Source of the DNA: Geodermatophilus sabuli
GTDB lineage: Bacteria; Actinomycetota; Actinomycetes; Mycobacteriales; Geodermatophilaceae
Assembly: GCF_010686765.1 (NCBI RefSeq)
Contig: NZ_JAAGWF010000028.1
Span: forward strand, 42,581 to 106,580
Length of the DNA stretch: 64,000 bases
Reading direction: 5' to 3'
This document shows, in pieces, positions 43,797-52,124 of this stretch. Below the pieces are notes generated by a model. The model had not been told where the DNA came from, did no database searches, and was given only the letters and a program-made list of their open reading frames with translations. The translations under genes were made by a program, and so were the position numbers. Within the stretch, counting starts at the first letter, position 1; every line of letters starts with the position of its first letter.

Positions 43797-44923
43797 CAGG
43801 CGGTGCGCGTGGTCGCGGCCACGGCCAGCGCGTCCAGGGCGGCGCGGGCGTCGGCGGCGATCGGTGCGCCGGCGATGGCGGTCCGGGCCAGCGCGGTGCG
43901 CTCGGCGATCCGCTCCTCCACCCGCGCACGGGCCCCGGTGGTCTCCAGCAGGTCGCGCAGCGCGTCGAGGTCGGCGGCGTCGGCGTCCGGGTCGCCCAGC
44001 GACCCGGCCAGCAGCCGGCGGCCGGTGGCGTCGGCGGCCTCCTCGGCGAGCGCGATGAGCAGCGTCTGCTTGCCCTCCCGCAGGTCGTCGTCGGCGGACT
44101 TGCCGGTCACCGCCGGATCGCCGAACACCCCCAGGACGTCGTCGCGGAGCTGGAACGCCTCGCCCAGCGGCAGCCCGATCGCGGTGTACACCTCCGCGGC
44201 GCGCTCGCCCGCCCCGGCGATGGCCGCGCCGAGCTGCAGTGGCCGCTGGACGGTGTAACCGGCGCTCTTGTAGCGGGCCACCGTCAGCGCGCCCTGAGGG
44301 CCGGGCAGCCCGCCGGCGGCGCGCAGCAGGTCCAGGTACTGCCCGGCGGTGACCTCGGTGCGCATGGTGTCCCAGACGGCGCGGGCGCGGCTCAGCGCCG
44401 CGGTGGACAGGCCGGAGCGGCGCAGCAGCTCGTCGGACCACACGAGGGCGAGGTCGCCGACGAGGATGGCCGAGCCGATGCCGAACGCCTCGCCGTCCCC
44501 GGCCAGCCGGCCGTCGCAGTGCCGGGCGGCGAAGCCGACGTGGGTGGCCGGGCGGCCGCGGCGGGTGAGGGCGCCGTCCATGACGTCGTCGTGGACCAGG
44601 GCGCTGGCGTGCACGAACTCCAGCGCCGCCACCGCGCGCAGCACCGCGTCGTCGTCCTCGCCGGGGCCCTCGGGCCGGACGCCCCGCCAGCCCCAGTAGG
44701 CGAACAGCGGGCGCAACCGCTTCCCCCCGTCGGCGAGCGCGCGGACCTCGTCGGCCACCGGGACGAGCACGGGGTCCATGCCGGCGAGGGTCTCCCGCTG
44801 GACGTCGAGGAAGCCGGTGAGCGCGGCCGAGACCGCGCCACGGACGCGGTCGAGCTCGGCGGCGGCGAGCGGTGGGGCCGGGGGGAGGGCGGGGGACTCG
44901 CGCTCCTGCGCCCGGGCCGTCAT
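43796..44923 (-). CDS. crtE: Geranylgeranyl diphosphate synthase (polyprenyl synthetase)
   Basis: The 375-residue trans-prenyltransferase extends allylic diphosphates with isopentenyl diphosphate. The first aspartate-rich motif DDVMD lies in HASALVHDDVMDGALTRRG and the second in FQLRDDVLGVFGD. It supplies GGPP to crtB. Its place as first gene of crtE-crtI-crtB fixes the pathway role, and it matches idsA2 (Rv2173) in the mycobacterial gene order. The ATG at 44923 lies 149 bases from the upstream gene, which probably contains the promoter. Confidence 0.93.
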   Translation of the reverse strand: MTARAQERESPALPPAPPLAAAELDRVRGAVSAALTGFLDVQRETLAGMDPVLVPVADEVRALADGGKRLRPLFAYWGWRGVRPEGPGEDDDAVLRAVAALEFVHASALVHDDVMDGALTRRGRPATHVGFAARHCDGRLAGDGEAFGIGSAILVGDLALVWSDELLRRSGLSTAALSRARAVWDTMRTEVTAGQYLDLLRAAGGLPGPQGALTVARYKSAGYTVQRPLQLGAAIAGAGERAAEVYTAIGLPLGEAFQLRDDVLGVFGDPAVTGKSADDDLREGKQTLLIALAEEAADATGRRLLAGSLGDPDADAADLDALRDLLETTGARARVEERIAERTALARTAIAGAPIAADARAALDALAVAATTRTA

Positions 44924-45072
44924 GGACCGAGTATCGCCCGGCGCCGACGGGCTCGGCGCGGCCTGCAGGATGTCCTGGATCAGGGTCAACGGACCGGTCT
45001 CCTCGTCGCGGGCGGGCACACTCCCTCCCCCTTCGCCCGGAGGACGACGGCTGGATGCAGCTGCCGCGGAAC

Positions 45073-45720
45073 TCACGTGGCCGCGAGGACGGCGGGGGGA
45101 GCGGCCAGCAGCTCGGCCGCGCGCGCGGCGGCCCGCCGGAGTCCCTCCCGCTCGGCCGCGTACCCGCCGACGACGCCCACCACCGGCAGGTTGGCCAGTG
45201 CCCGGTGCCGCAGCTTGCCCTTCGGGCGGGCGTCGAGGGCCTCGTCGATGCGGCTCAGCAGGCGGGCCGCCCGCCACAGCGTGCGCACGTTGCCCCGGAC
45301 GCCGGCGCGCTCCTCCCGCACGCCGAACGCGTCCTCGGCGTAGGTGCCCCGGGCCCGCTCGAGCAGCGGCTCGATCCGCGAGACGGGGAGGTCGCGGCCC
45401 AGCAGCACCCGGGCCAGCAGCGCCACGCGGGCCGCCGGGTCCTGCACCCCGTGCTCGCTGGCGACCCCGCCCACCACCACGGCCTGCACCGCCGTCCCCA
45501 CGGTGTTCTGCAGCGGGAGCAGGTCGGCCAGCTTGCCGGCGAGGCGCGGCGCGGCGCTGACCCCCGCCGCGACCCGGGACACCCGGTCGGCCCACCACCG
45601 GTCCCGCTGGGCCTGGGGCAGTGCCGGGGGCCGGCCCAGCCGGCGGACCAGGGGAGCGGTGAGCCGGTCGACCCGGCGGAGGACGTCGACGACGACCGCG
45701 TCGCTCAGGGGAGGCGCCAT
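45073..45720 (-). CDS. Conserved hypothetical protein, weakly EcsC-like
   Basis: The 215-residue basic protein is mostly helical with a moderately hydrophobic middle (LPLQNTVGTAVQAVVVGGVA) and a glycine-rich C-terminal segment NLPVVGVVGGYAAEREGL. These patterns faintly resemble EcsC-family proteins, but I am not confident. No signal peptide or catalytic motif is seen. It lies upstream of crtE on the same strand with a gap of 149 bases, so a link to carotenoids is not supported. Confidence 0.6.
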   Translation of the reverse strand: MAPPLSDAVVVDVLRRVDRLTAPLVRRLGRPPALPQAQRDRWWADRVSRVAAGVSAAPRLAGKLADLLPLQNTVGTAVQAVVVGGVASEHGVQDPAARVALLARVLLGRDLPVSRIEPLLERARGTYAEDAFGVREERAGVRGNVRTLWRAARLLSRIDEALDARPKGKLRHRALANLPVVGVVGGYAAEREGLRRAAARAAELLAAPPAVLAAT

Positions 45721-45954
45721 GCCCCTGCCGGTGCCCCGCCGGGCGGCCACCCATGCCTGGCCACGTCCCCTGCCGACCGCGGCCACGGACGCGCTCGGCG
45801 GGAGCCGCCACGATCGAGGCGTCCGACGCCCCCCGGCTGGGTAGTGCCGCCTGCGGACGCCGCGCCCGGCAGCCGGCGTCCGCGCGCGGTACGGGCCGGG
45901 CGGACACCATCACCGAGGCGGCACGCGGGTGCTGCCCGACCGGAAGGACTTCCC

Positions 45955-46887
45955 TTGGCGGGTGGACTGGTAGCCCTGTTCGACGACGTGGCGGTGCTGG
46001 CCCGCGCCGCCGCGGCCTCCGTCGACGACATCGGCGCCGCTGCTGGACGGGCCAGCGTGAAGGCGGCCGGGGTCGTCGTCGACGACACGGCCGTCACGCC
46101 GCAGTACGTGCACGGGCTGGCCGCGGAGCGCGAGCTGCCGATCATCCGGAAGATCGCCGTCGGCTCGCTGCGCAACAAGCTGCTGATCATCCTGCCGGCG
46201 ATCCTGCTGCTCAGTCAGTTCCTGCCGGTCCTGCTCACCCCGATCCTCATGGTCGGCGGCGCCTACCTCTGCTACGAGGGCGCGGAGAAGGTGTGGCACA
46301 AGCTCCGCGGCCACGCCGACGAGCACGCCGCCGGCGAGGAGACGGTCCCCGACGAGAAGACGATCGTGTCCGGAGCGGTGCGCACCGACTTCATCCTGTC
46401 GGCGGAGATCATGGTCATCTCGCTCAACGAGGTGGTCGACGAGGGCTTCTGGTCCCGGGCGATCATCCTCGCCGTCGTCGCCCTCGGCATCACCGTCCTC
46501 GTCTACGGCGTCGTCGGCCTCATCGTGAAGATGGACGACGTCGGCCTGTCCCTGTCCCAGCGCTCCGGGAAGGGCGTCGCCGGGTTCGGTCGCGGACTGG
46601 TGAAGGGCATGCCCAAGCTGCTCACCGCCCTCACCGTGGTCGGGACCGCCGCGATGCTGTGGGTGGGCGGCCACATCCTCCTGGTGGGCACTGACGAGCT
46701 GGGCTTCCACCTCCTCTACGACGTCGTGCACCACCTGGAGGAGGCGGCGCACGAGGCCACCGGTGCACTCGGCGGTGTCGTGGGGTGGCTGGTCAACACG
46801 CTGGGCAGCGCGCTCCTCGGGCTCGTCGTCGGGGCCGTGGTCGTCGTGGTCATGACCCTCACCGTCCACCGGCGGCGCGCGCACTGA
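45955..46887 (+). CDS. DUF808 (YedI-like) membrane protein
   Basis: The 310-residue protein has the DUF808 start AGGLVALFDDVAVLARAAA and conserved YVHGLAAERELPIIRKIAVGSLRNKL, then about six hydrophobic helices and the GEE loop near residue 120. E. coli YedI is the best-known relative and has no established function. The TTG at 45955 is chosen because homologues begin exactly here and GGAAGGA lies about six bases before it. TTG starts are otherwise rare in the window. Confidence 0.88.
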   Translation: MAGGLVALFDDVAVLARAAAASVDDIGAAAGRASVKAAGVVVDDTAVTPQYVHGLAAERELPIIRKIAVGSLRNKLLIILPAILLLSQFLPVLLTPILMVGGAYLCYEGAEKVWHKLRGHADEHAAGEETVPDEKTIVSGAVRTDFILSAEIMVISLNEVVDEGFWSRAIILAVVALGITVLVYGVVGLIVKMDDVGLSLSQRSGKGVAGFGRGLVKGMPKLLTALTVVGTAAMLWVGGHILLVGTDELGFHLLYDVVHHLEEAAHEATGALGGVVGWLVNTLGSALLGLVVGAVVVVVMTLTVHRRRAH

Positions 46888-47003
46888 CCCGGCCGCCTCC
46901 GCCGCGGGGACCGTTGACAGCCGGGCCTTGACCGAGGTGGATGAGACCCACGTCACACCGGGCCGGAGGGGCACCGACGGGCGTCTCGAGCGAGGAGATC
47001 GCC

Positions 47004-47546
47004 ATGGTCACCCCCGACCCGGGAGCCGGCCGCGAGTTCTGGCGGGACATCAAGCCGATCGCGCACGTCTTCCGCAAGGACGCCGCCCCCGAGATCTTCC
47101 TGCCGGACACCCTGGCCGACGACGACCGGTACTTCGTCCCGCTGTCGGAGACCGTCTTCACCCGGCCGCTGTGGATCTCGCTGGCGCAGAACCGCTGGTG
47201 CGACGTCCTCATGGCCAAGCAGGCCGGTCTGGTCAACCGGCACTACCACCCGCACCAGGTCTTCGGCTACACGCTGTCGGGGACGTGGAGCTACCTGGAG
47301 CACGACTGGGTGGCCACCAAGGGCACCTTCGTCTACGAGACCCCGGGTGAGGCGCACACGCTGGTCGCGCACGAGTCCGACGAGCCGATGCGGGTCCACT
47401 TCAACGTCACCGGCCCGCTCATCTGGCTCGACGAGGACGGCCAGCCCAACGGCACCTTCGACGCCTACGACTACCTGGAACTGGCCCGCGAGCACTACGA
47501 GGCGGTCGGCCTCGGCGCCGACGCGGTGAACGCGCTGCTCCGCTGA
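47004..47546 (+). CDS. Cupin of the 2,4'-dihydroxyacetophenone dioxygenase type
   Basis: The 180-residue protein is a single cupin. The metal-site region RHYHPHQVFGYTLSGTW carries two closely spaced histidines, and YETPGEAHTLVAHE supplies the other ligand pattern. This is the arrangement of the 2,4'-dihydroxyacetophenone dioxygenase-like and ChrR-like cupins. The reaction is not certain; neighbours give no aromatic pathway. GAGGAGA lies eight bases before the ATG. Confidence 0.8.
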   Translation: MVTPDPGAGREFWRDIKPIAHVFRKDAAPEIFLPDTLADDDRYFVPLSETVFTRPLWISLAQNRWCDVLMAKQAGLVNRHYHPHQVFGYTLSGTWSYLEHDWVATKGTFVYETPGEAHTLVAHESDEPMRVHFNVTGPLIWLDEDGQPNGTFDAYDYLELAREHYEAVGLGADAVNALLR

Positions 47547-47566
47547 CCCCGCGGGCGGACCGCCCG

Positions 47567-47572
47567 TACCTT
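47567..47572 (+). promoter_or_regulatory. TANNNT element for a leaderless start
   Basis: TACCTT ends seven bases before the ATG at 47580, again with no ribosome-binding site, and would drive the LolA-like and ABC transporter genes. Confidence 0.5.
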
Positions 47573-47579
47573 GGGCCGC

Positions 47580-48689
47580 ATGTCCGCTCGGGCGCACGGG
47601 GTGTGGTGGCGCTGGGGAGCCGTCGGGGCACTGGTCGCGGTCCTCGCGGCCCTGCCCGCGATCGTCGGTGCGCTCCCCGCCTCCGACGCCGCCGTGCCGG
47701 CGGCCGACCTGCGGGACGCCGCCGTGGGCAGCGCGGACGTCGGCTTCTCCGGGTACGCGGTCTCGGCGGGGGGACTGCGCCTGCCGGTCACCCAGCAGCT
47801 GACCGAGGCCGCCGACCTGTTCAGCGACCGGACGACGATGCGCGTCTGGTGGCGGGGCGCCGACGACCACCGGGTCGACGTGCTCGGCGCCGCCGGCGAG
47901 ACGGGGGTGCACCGGGACGCCGGGGGCACCTGGACGTGGGACTACGAGTCCTCGGTGGCGGCCCGCGGCGAGCCGGCGTCCCTGGCGCTGCCCAGCCCGC
48001 CCGACCTGCTCCCCTCGTCGCTGGGCCGGCGGCTGCTGTCGGAGGCCACGGGCGGGGAGCTCACCCGCATCGGTGCGCGCCGGGTGGCCGGCCGGGACGC
48101 GCTCGGCCTGCGGCTGGTCCCCGCCGAGCCCGGGTCGTCGGTCGACCGGGTGGACGTCTGGGTCGACCGCGCCACCGGGCTGCCCCTGCAGGTCGAGGTG
48201 GTCGCCGCGGGCGCCCGGCAGCCCGCCTTGGACACCCGGTTCCTCGACCTGGACCTCGGCGTCCCGCCGGCCTCGGTGGTCGCGTTCACCCCGCCGGCCG
48301 ACGCCCGGATCGTCCCCGCGCCGGACCCGCTCAGCGCCGCGCTCGACTCGGGCCGCTCGTCCCCCGCCGTGCAGCTGCCGGCCGCGCTGGCCGGACTGCC
48401 CCGCCGGCCCCTGGAGGGCGTGCCACCAGCGGTCGGCGTGTACGGCCGGGGCGTCACCCAGCTCGCCGTCGTGCCGGTCTCGCCCGGCAACACCAGCGGG
48501 CTGCGCCGGGCGCTGCACGCCGCCCCGGGATCGGTCGTCGGCCCGGCCGGCGTGCGGCTGGCCGCCGGCCCGCTGGCGGTGATGCTGGTCGAGACCCCCG
48601 ACCTCCGGGCGTTCCTGCTGGCCGGCACGGTGACCCTCGACGCGGTGGCCGAGGCCGGGAACGGGATCTGGCGGCTGAGGCCGTCGTGA
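47580..48689 (+). CDS. Secreted LolA/RseB-like protein linked to an ABC transporter
   Basis: The 369-residue protein has one N-terminal hydrophobic segment (residues about 10-35) that acts as a signal or anchor, then a domain of beta-strand pattern resembling the LolA/RseB fold (VGFSGYAV near residue 58, TMRVWWRGADDHRVDVL and LPLQVEVV). In actinobacteria such proteins often precede an ABC transporter and are annotated as regulators of sigma factors, but this is unproven. Its stop overlaps the ATPase start, so it is part of the same operon and may bind a lipidic substrate outside the membrane. Confidence 0.72.
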   Translation: MSARAHGVWWRWGAVGALVAVLAALPAIVGALPASDAAVPAADLRDAAVGSADVGFSGYAVSAGGLRLPVTQQLTEAADLFSDRTTMRVWWRGADDHRVDVLGAAGETGVHRDAGGTWTWDYESSVAARGEPASLALPSPPDLLPSSLGRRLLSEATGGELTRIGARRVAGRDALGLRLVPAEPGSSVDRVDVWVDRATGLPLQVEVVAAGARQPALDTRFLDLDLGVPPASVVAFTPPADARIVPAPDPLSAALDSGRSSPAVQLPAALAGLPRRPLEGVPPAVGVYGRGVTQLAVVPVSPGNTSGLRRALHAAPGSVVGPAGVRLAAGPLAVMLVETPDLRAFLLAGTVTLDAVAEAGNGIWRLRPS

Positions 48690-49606
48690 CCCCGGTGATC
48701 TCCACCCGCGGGCTGGTCAAGCGCTACGGCCGGATCCGCGCGGTCGACGGCATCGACCTGGACGTGCGGGCCGGCGACGTCTACGGCTTCCTCGGCGCCA
48801 ACGGCTCCGGGAAGACCACGACGGTCCGCATGCTGCTGGGCCTGGTGCTGCCCACCGCCGGCGAGGTGGCGCTGCTGGGGGAGCGCATGCCGCGGGCCGC
48901 CCGCCGGGTGCTGCCACGGGTCGGGGCGCTGATCGAGGGCCCGGCGCACCACGGCCACCTGTCGGGCCGGGCCAACCTGGCGCTGCTGGACGCCGCCGGA
49001 CCGGGCGGCTCGCGCCGTACGCGGACACGGCGGGTGCAGGAGGTGCTGGAGCAGGTGGGGCTGGGCGGCGTGGACCGGCGGCCGGTGCGCGCCTACTCCC
49101 TCGGCATGCGGCAGCGGCTCGGGCTGGCCGGTGCCCTGCTGCGGCGCCCGGAGCTGCTCGTCCTCGACGAACCCACCAACGGCCTGGACCCCCAGGGGAT
49201 CTCGGAGGTCCGCGAGCTGCTCCTCGACCTGCACCGCGGGGGGACGACGGTCTTCCTCTCCAGCCACCTGCTGGCCGAGGTGGAGCAGCTGTGCACCCGC
49301 GTGGGGGTTCTCGACCGCGGGCACCTCGTGCTGCAGGAGGAGCTGGCGACGCTGACCGCCCCCACCGGCGCGACCGTCGTCCACACGCCGGCGGCCGACC
49401 GGGTGCGCGCCGTCCTCGACGGCCGGGTTCTGGCGGTCGAGGGCTCGCGGGTGGTGGTCCGGGGCGCGGACCCGGCCGAGGTGAACGCGCTGCTGGTCGG
49501 CGCCGGCGTCCCGGTGACCGGGCTGGCGCTCCAGCGGCCCACGCTGGAGGAGGTGGTGCTCGCCGCGGCGGGCAGCAGCCCCGACCGGGTGGAGGGGGCG
49601 CGGTGA
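48686..49606 (+). CDS. ABC transporter ATP-binding protein
   Basis: The 306-residue protein has Walker A GANGSGKTTT near residue 39, Walker B LLVLDEPTN near residue 155 and the H-loop SSHLL. The signature motif is degenerate (YSLGMRQRL, replacing LSGGQ), a form common in drug- and peptide-exporter ATPases of the CcmA/DrrA type. It starts with GTG overlapping the LolA-like gene and overlaps the permease at its end (GTGA). The substrate is unknown. Confidence 0.93.
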   Translation: MTPVISTRGLVKRYGRIRAVDGIDLDVRAGDVYGFLGANGSGKTTTVRMLLGLVLPTAGEVALLGERMPRAARRVLPRVGALIEGPAHHGHLSGRANLALLDAAGPGGSRRTRTRRVQEVLEQVGLGGVDRRPVRAYSLGMRQRLGLAGALLRRPELLVLDEPTNGLDPQGISEVRELLLDLHRGGTTVFLSSHLLAEVEQLCTRVGVLDRGHLVLQEELATLTAPTGATVVHTPAADRVRAVLDGRVLAVEGSRVVVRGADPAEVNALLVGAGVPVTGLALQRPTLEEVVLAAAGSSPDRVEGAR

Positions 49607-50412
49607 TCGGCGTCGAGTTGAGCAAGCTCTTCCGTCGTCCGCGCACCTGGACGACCATCGCCGTGCTCAACGCGCTCCCGGTGCTCGTGGCCGTGCTGGT
49701 GCGGCTGACCGACCTCGCGCCCCGGCCCGGGGAGGGGCCGCCGTTCCTCTCGGCGGTGCTGACCAACGGCGCGCTCTACCCGCTGGCCGCGCTGGCGATC
49801 GTGCTGCCGCTGTTCCTGCCGATCGCGGTCGCCGTGGTCGCCGGGGACTCCGTGGCCGGGGAGGCCCAGGCCGGCACCCTGCGCTACCTGCTGGCCAGGC
49901 CGGCCGGGCGGACCCGGCTGCTGGTCGCCAAGCTGGTCTCGGTGGTGGCCTTCGTGCTGGTCACCGTGCTGGTGGTGGCCGCCGTCGGCTACCTGACCGG
50001 GACGACGGTCTTCGACGTCCAGCCGGCCGCCGGCACGTCGGTGTCGGGGACCTCGCTGACGCAGGAGGAGCTCGTCGGCCGGACCCTGCTGGCCATCGGC
50101 TACGTCACGGTCTCGATGCTCGGGGTGGCCGCCTTCGGCCTGTTCTTCTCCACGCTCACCGACTCGCCGCTCGCCGCCGCCCTCGGGGCGCTGGCCGTCC
50201 TCGTGGCCTCGTCGCTGCTGTTCACGCTGGACGCCGCCTCGCCGATCGCGCCGTACCTGCCCACCCGCTACTGGCTGGCCTTCGTCGACCTCTTCCGCGA
50301 CCCGGTGCTGTGGCGCGACCTGACCCGCGGGCTCGCGCTGCAGGGCGTCTACGTCGGCGTCCTGCTCGCCGCGGCCTGGGCGAACTTCACCACCAAGGAC
50401 GTCACCAGCTGA
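49603..50412 (+). CDS. ABC transporter permease (ABC-2 type)
   Basis: The 269-residue protein has six hydrophobic segments, starting with an amphipathic N-terminus LSKLFRRPRTW and including VAGDSVAGEAQAGTLRYLL, the conserved cytoplasmic coupling helix of ABC-2 permeases. With the ATPase it forms an exporter; the LolA-like protein may be its outside partner. It ends before the convergent lipase with hairpin-forming DNA between. Confidence 0.9.
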   Translation: MIGVELSKLFRRPRTWTTIAVLNALPVLVAVLVRLTDLAPRPGEGPPFLSAVLTNGALYPLAALAIVLPLFLPIAVAVVAGDSVAGEAQAGTLRYLLARPAGRTRLLVAKLVSVVAFVLVTVLVVAAVGYLTGTTVFDVQPAAGTSVSGTSLTQEELVGRTLLAIGYVTVSMLGVAAFGLFFSTLTDSPLAAALGALAVLVASSLLFTLDAASPIAPYLPTRYWLAFVDLFRDPVLWRDLTRGLALQGVYVGVLLAAAWANFTTKDVTS

Positions 50413-50417
50413 AGCAC

Positions 50418-50490
50418 CTCGCTGGCCCCCACCACTCGCAGGCTCGCGACGGGGCCCTGCGGCGAGGCCGGGGGAGGGCGGGATCCTCCC
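50418..50490. terminator. Hairpins between permease and lipase genes
   Basis: CTCGC at 50418-50422 with GCGAG at 50462-50466 and GGCCCC at 50424-50429 with GGGGCC at 50451-50456 can form one stem. GGGAGG at 50472-50477 pairs with CCTCCC at 50485-50490. The genes on both sides are convergent, so a two-way terminator is plausible. Confidence 0.45.
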
Positions 50491-51294
50491 TCAGCCGCCG
50501 AGGGCGGCGCAGTCGGCGGGCCCCAGCTCGACCGGGGCGCCGGGCCCCAACTCGGCCAGGACCATCGCCTGCACCAGCGGATCGCGGGGCAGGCCACCGT
50601 GGCTCACCTGCGCGTCGGCGCACACCGACTGCACCGGGAGGTTCACCGCGCCCTCGAGCCGGGCCGACTCCGGAGGGGTGACCGTCTCGTCCTGGGTCGT
50701 CCAGATGGAGATCCACGTGGGCCCCTCCGGCGTCTCGTCCCCGGCGTTGAGCCCGGCGATCAGCGCGCTGTCGGTGGCCATCTGCCGGCACCCCTCCGGG
50801 CACTGGCCGGGCGCCACGGAACCGGCCAGGTCGGCGAGCGTGGTCCCGTGGTGCGGCGAGCCGAGGGTGACGACGCGCCGGGCGACGCCGGCGCCCCCGT
50901 CGGCCGCCCACAGTCGGGCGATCAGCCCGCCCGCCGAGTAGCCGACGACGTCGACGCTGCCGGCGCCGGTCCGCTCCAGCGCGCCGTCGACGGCCTCGGC
51001 CAGCGCGTCGGCGGAGGCGGCGAGGTCGCCGGTGCCGTTCCCGGGCACCTCGACCACCGTGGCGTCCCGTCCCTCGGCGGTCAGCCGGTCGGCGAGCGGC
51101 CGCATCGAGGCCACCGAGCCGCCGTAGCCGGGGACGAGCAGCACCGGTCCGGGACGCTCCTGCGACACCGGCTCCCGGGCGTCCGAGGGGCGGTCCAGCA
51201 GGAGCGTCCCGGCCAGGACGAGGACGCCGACGACGGCGAGCGCCAGGACGCCCAGCACCAGACGGCGGCGGGCGGGGGAGAGGCCGGCGAACAC
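50491..51294 (-). CDS. Secreted or membrane-anchored lipase-like alpha/beta hydrolase
   Basis: The 267-residue enzyme has an N-terminal hydrophobic segment (residues about 11-33), VLLVPGYGGSVASM at the oxyanion site and the nucleophile elbow VGYSAGG near residue 118. The later VTLGSPHHGTTLADLAG is a pattern typical of lipases that act on triglycerides or acylated proteins. Cysteines in CPEGC and elsewhere may form disulfides, which fits location outside the membrane. The GTG before FAGLSPARRRL is the natural start. Confidence 0.85.
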   Translation of the reverse strand: MFAGLSPARRRLVLGVLALAVVGVLVLAGTLLLDRPSDAREPVSQERPGPVLLVPGYGGSVASMRPLADRLTAEGRDATVVEVPGNGTGDLAASADALAEAVDGALERTGAGSVDVVGYSAGGLIARLWAADGGAGVARRVVTLGSPHHGTTLADLAGSVAPGQCPEGCRQMATDSALIAGLNAGDETPEGPTWISIWTTQDETVTPPESARLEGAVNLPVQSVCADAQVSHGGLPRDPLVQAMVLAELGPGAPVELGPADCAALGG

Positions 51295-51362
51295 GTCCCC
51301 ACTGTCCCCGGTCGCGCCACCCGGGGTCGTGCCTGGTGGACTGCGGGGGTGCAGGGGACGCC

Positions 51363-52010
51363 GTGCTGACCCGCGACGAGTACCTGGCCGCGTGGTCGCA
51401 GTGGCACGGCGGCACCGACCCCGGCGCGAACCGGCTGGTGCACGGCTGGCTGTCGGCCGCCTACGCGCTGGCCCGCCCGCTCGCGGCGCTGCCGCCGATC
51501 GCGGCCACCGGCTTCGGGCTCGCGGTCGCGGCCTCCGCCGTCCCGACGGCCGTCGCCGGCGGCCGGTGGCTGGTGCTGGCCGGGGTGCTCGTCGGGCTCT
51601 CGGGCCTGCTGGACTCCCTCGACGGGGCGCTGGCCATCACGACCGGCCGGGCCTCGCGCCGGGGCTTCGTCCTCGACTCCGCCGTCGACCGGCTGACCGA
51701 GGTCGCCTACGCCGCTGCGCTGTGGGTGGCCGGCGCCCCGGGGTGGCTGGCCGCCGCCTTCGGTGCGCTGTGCTGGCTGCCCGACTACCTGCGGGCGCGG
51801 GCCGGCCAGGCCGGGGTCGCCGAGACCGGCGCCATCTCGGTGTGGGAGCGCCCCACCCGGGTGATCCTGGCCGGCTTCGCGGTCGGCGGCGCCGGGCTGG
51901 TCCCGGACGCCGCGGTGGCCGCCACCGGCGGGGCCGCGGCCGGCTGCCTGCTCGGCGTGGTGGGAGTCGCGCAGCTCGGGGTGCAGCTGCGGCGGGCGCT
52001 GGCCGACTGA
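51363..52010 (+). CDS. CDP-alcohol phosphatidyltransferase family protein with altered motif
   Basis: The 215-residue membrane protein carries the CDP-alcohol transferase motif with metal ligands Asp84, Asp87, Asp105 and Asp109 and glycines 88 and 101. The usual Arg after Ala91 is Ile92, a change that might affect substrate binding. About six hydrophobic segments surround it. The alcohol substrate is unknown. The start is uncertain: the GTG at 51363 lies near the motif-consistent N-terminus, whereas an upstream ATG at 51336 adds nine residues. Confidence 0.8.
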   Translation: MLTRDEYLAAWSQWHGGTDPGANRLVHGWLSAAYALARPLAALPPIAATGFGLAVAASAVPTAVAGGRWLVLAGVLVGLSGLLDSLDGALAITTGRASRRGFVLDSAVDRLTEVAYAAALWVAGAPGWLAAAFGALCWLPDYLRARAGQAGVAETGAISVWERPTRVILAGFAVGGAGLVPDAAVAATGGAAAGCLLGVVGVAQLGVQLRRALAD

Positions 52011-52124
52011 CGTCCGGTCGCCGGGCCCGGCCCGGTCTCCCTACAGTGTGCGGTGCCCGGTAACCCGCCGTTCTCCGACCCGATCCCGCCCGGCCACCGC
52101 CGGTCGCGACCCCAGGGAGCCCCC

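Noticed and set aside
46914..46942. TTGACA at 46914 as a promoter for the cupin gene
   Set aside because: The -35 is perfect but no acceptable -10 lies 16-18 bases downstream.
52053..52124. Leaderless start of adoK at the GTG at 52053
   Set aside because: A TACAGT lies six bases upstream, but homologues begin where the GTG at 52125 starts and that codon has a good ribosome-binding site. It remains possible as a minor form.
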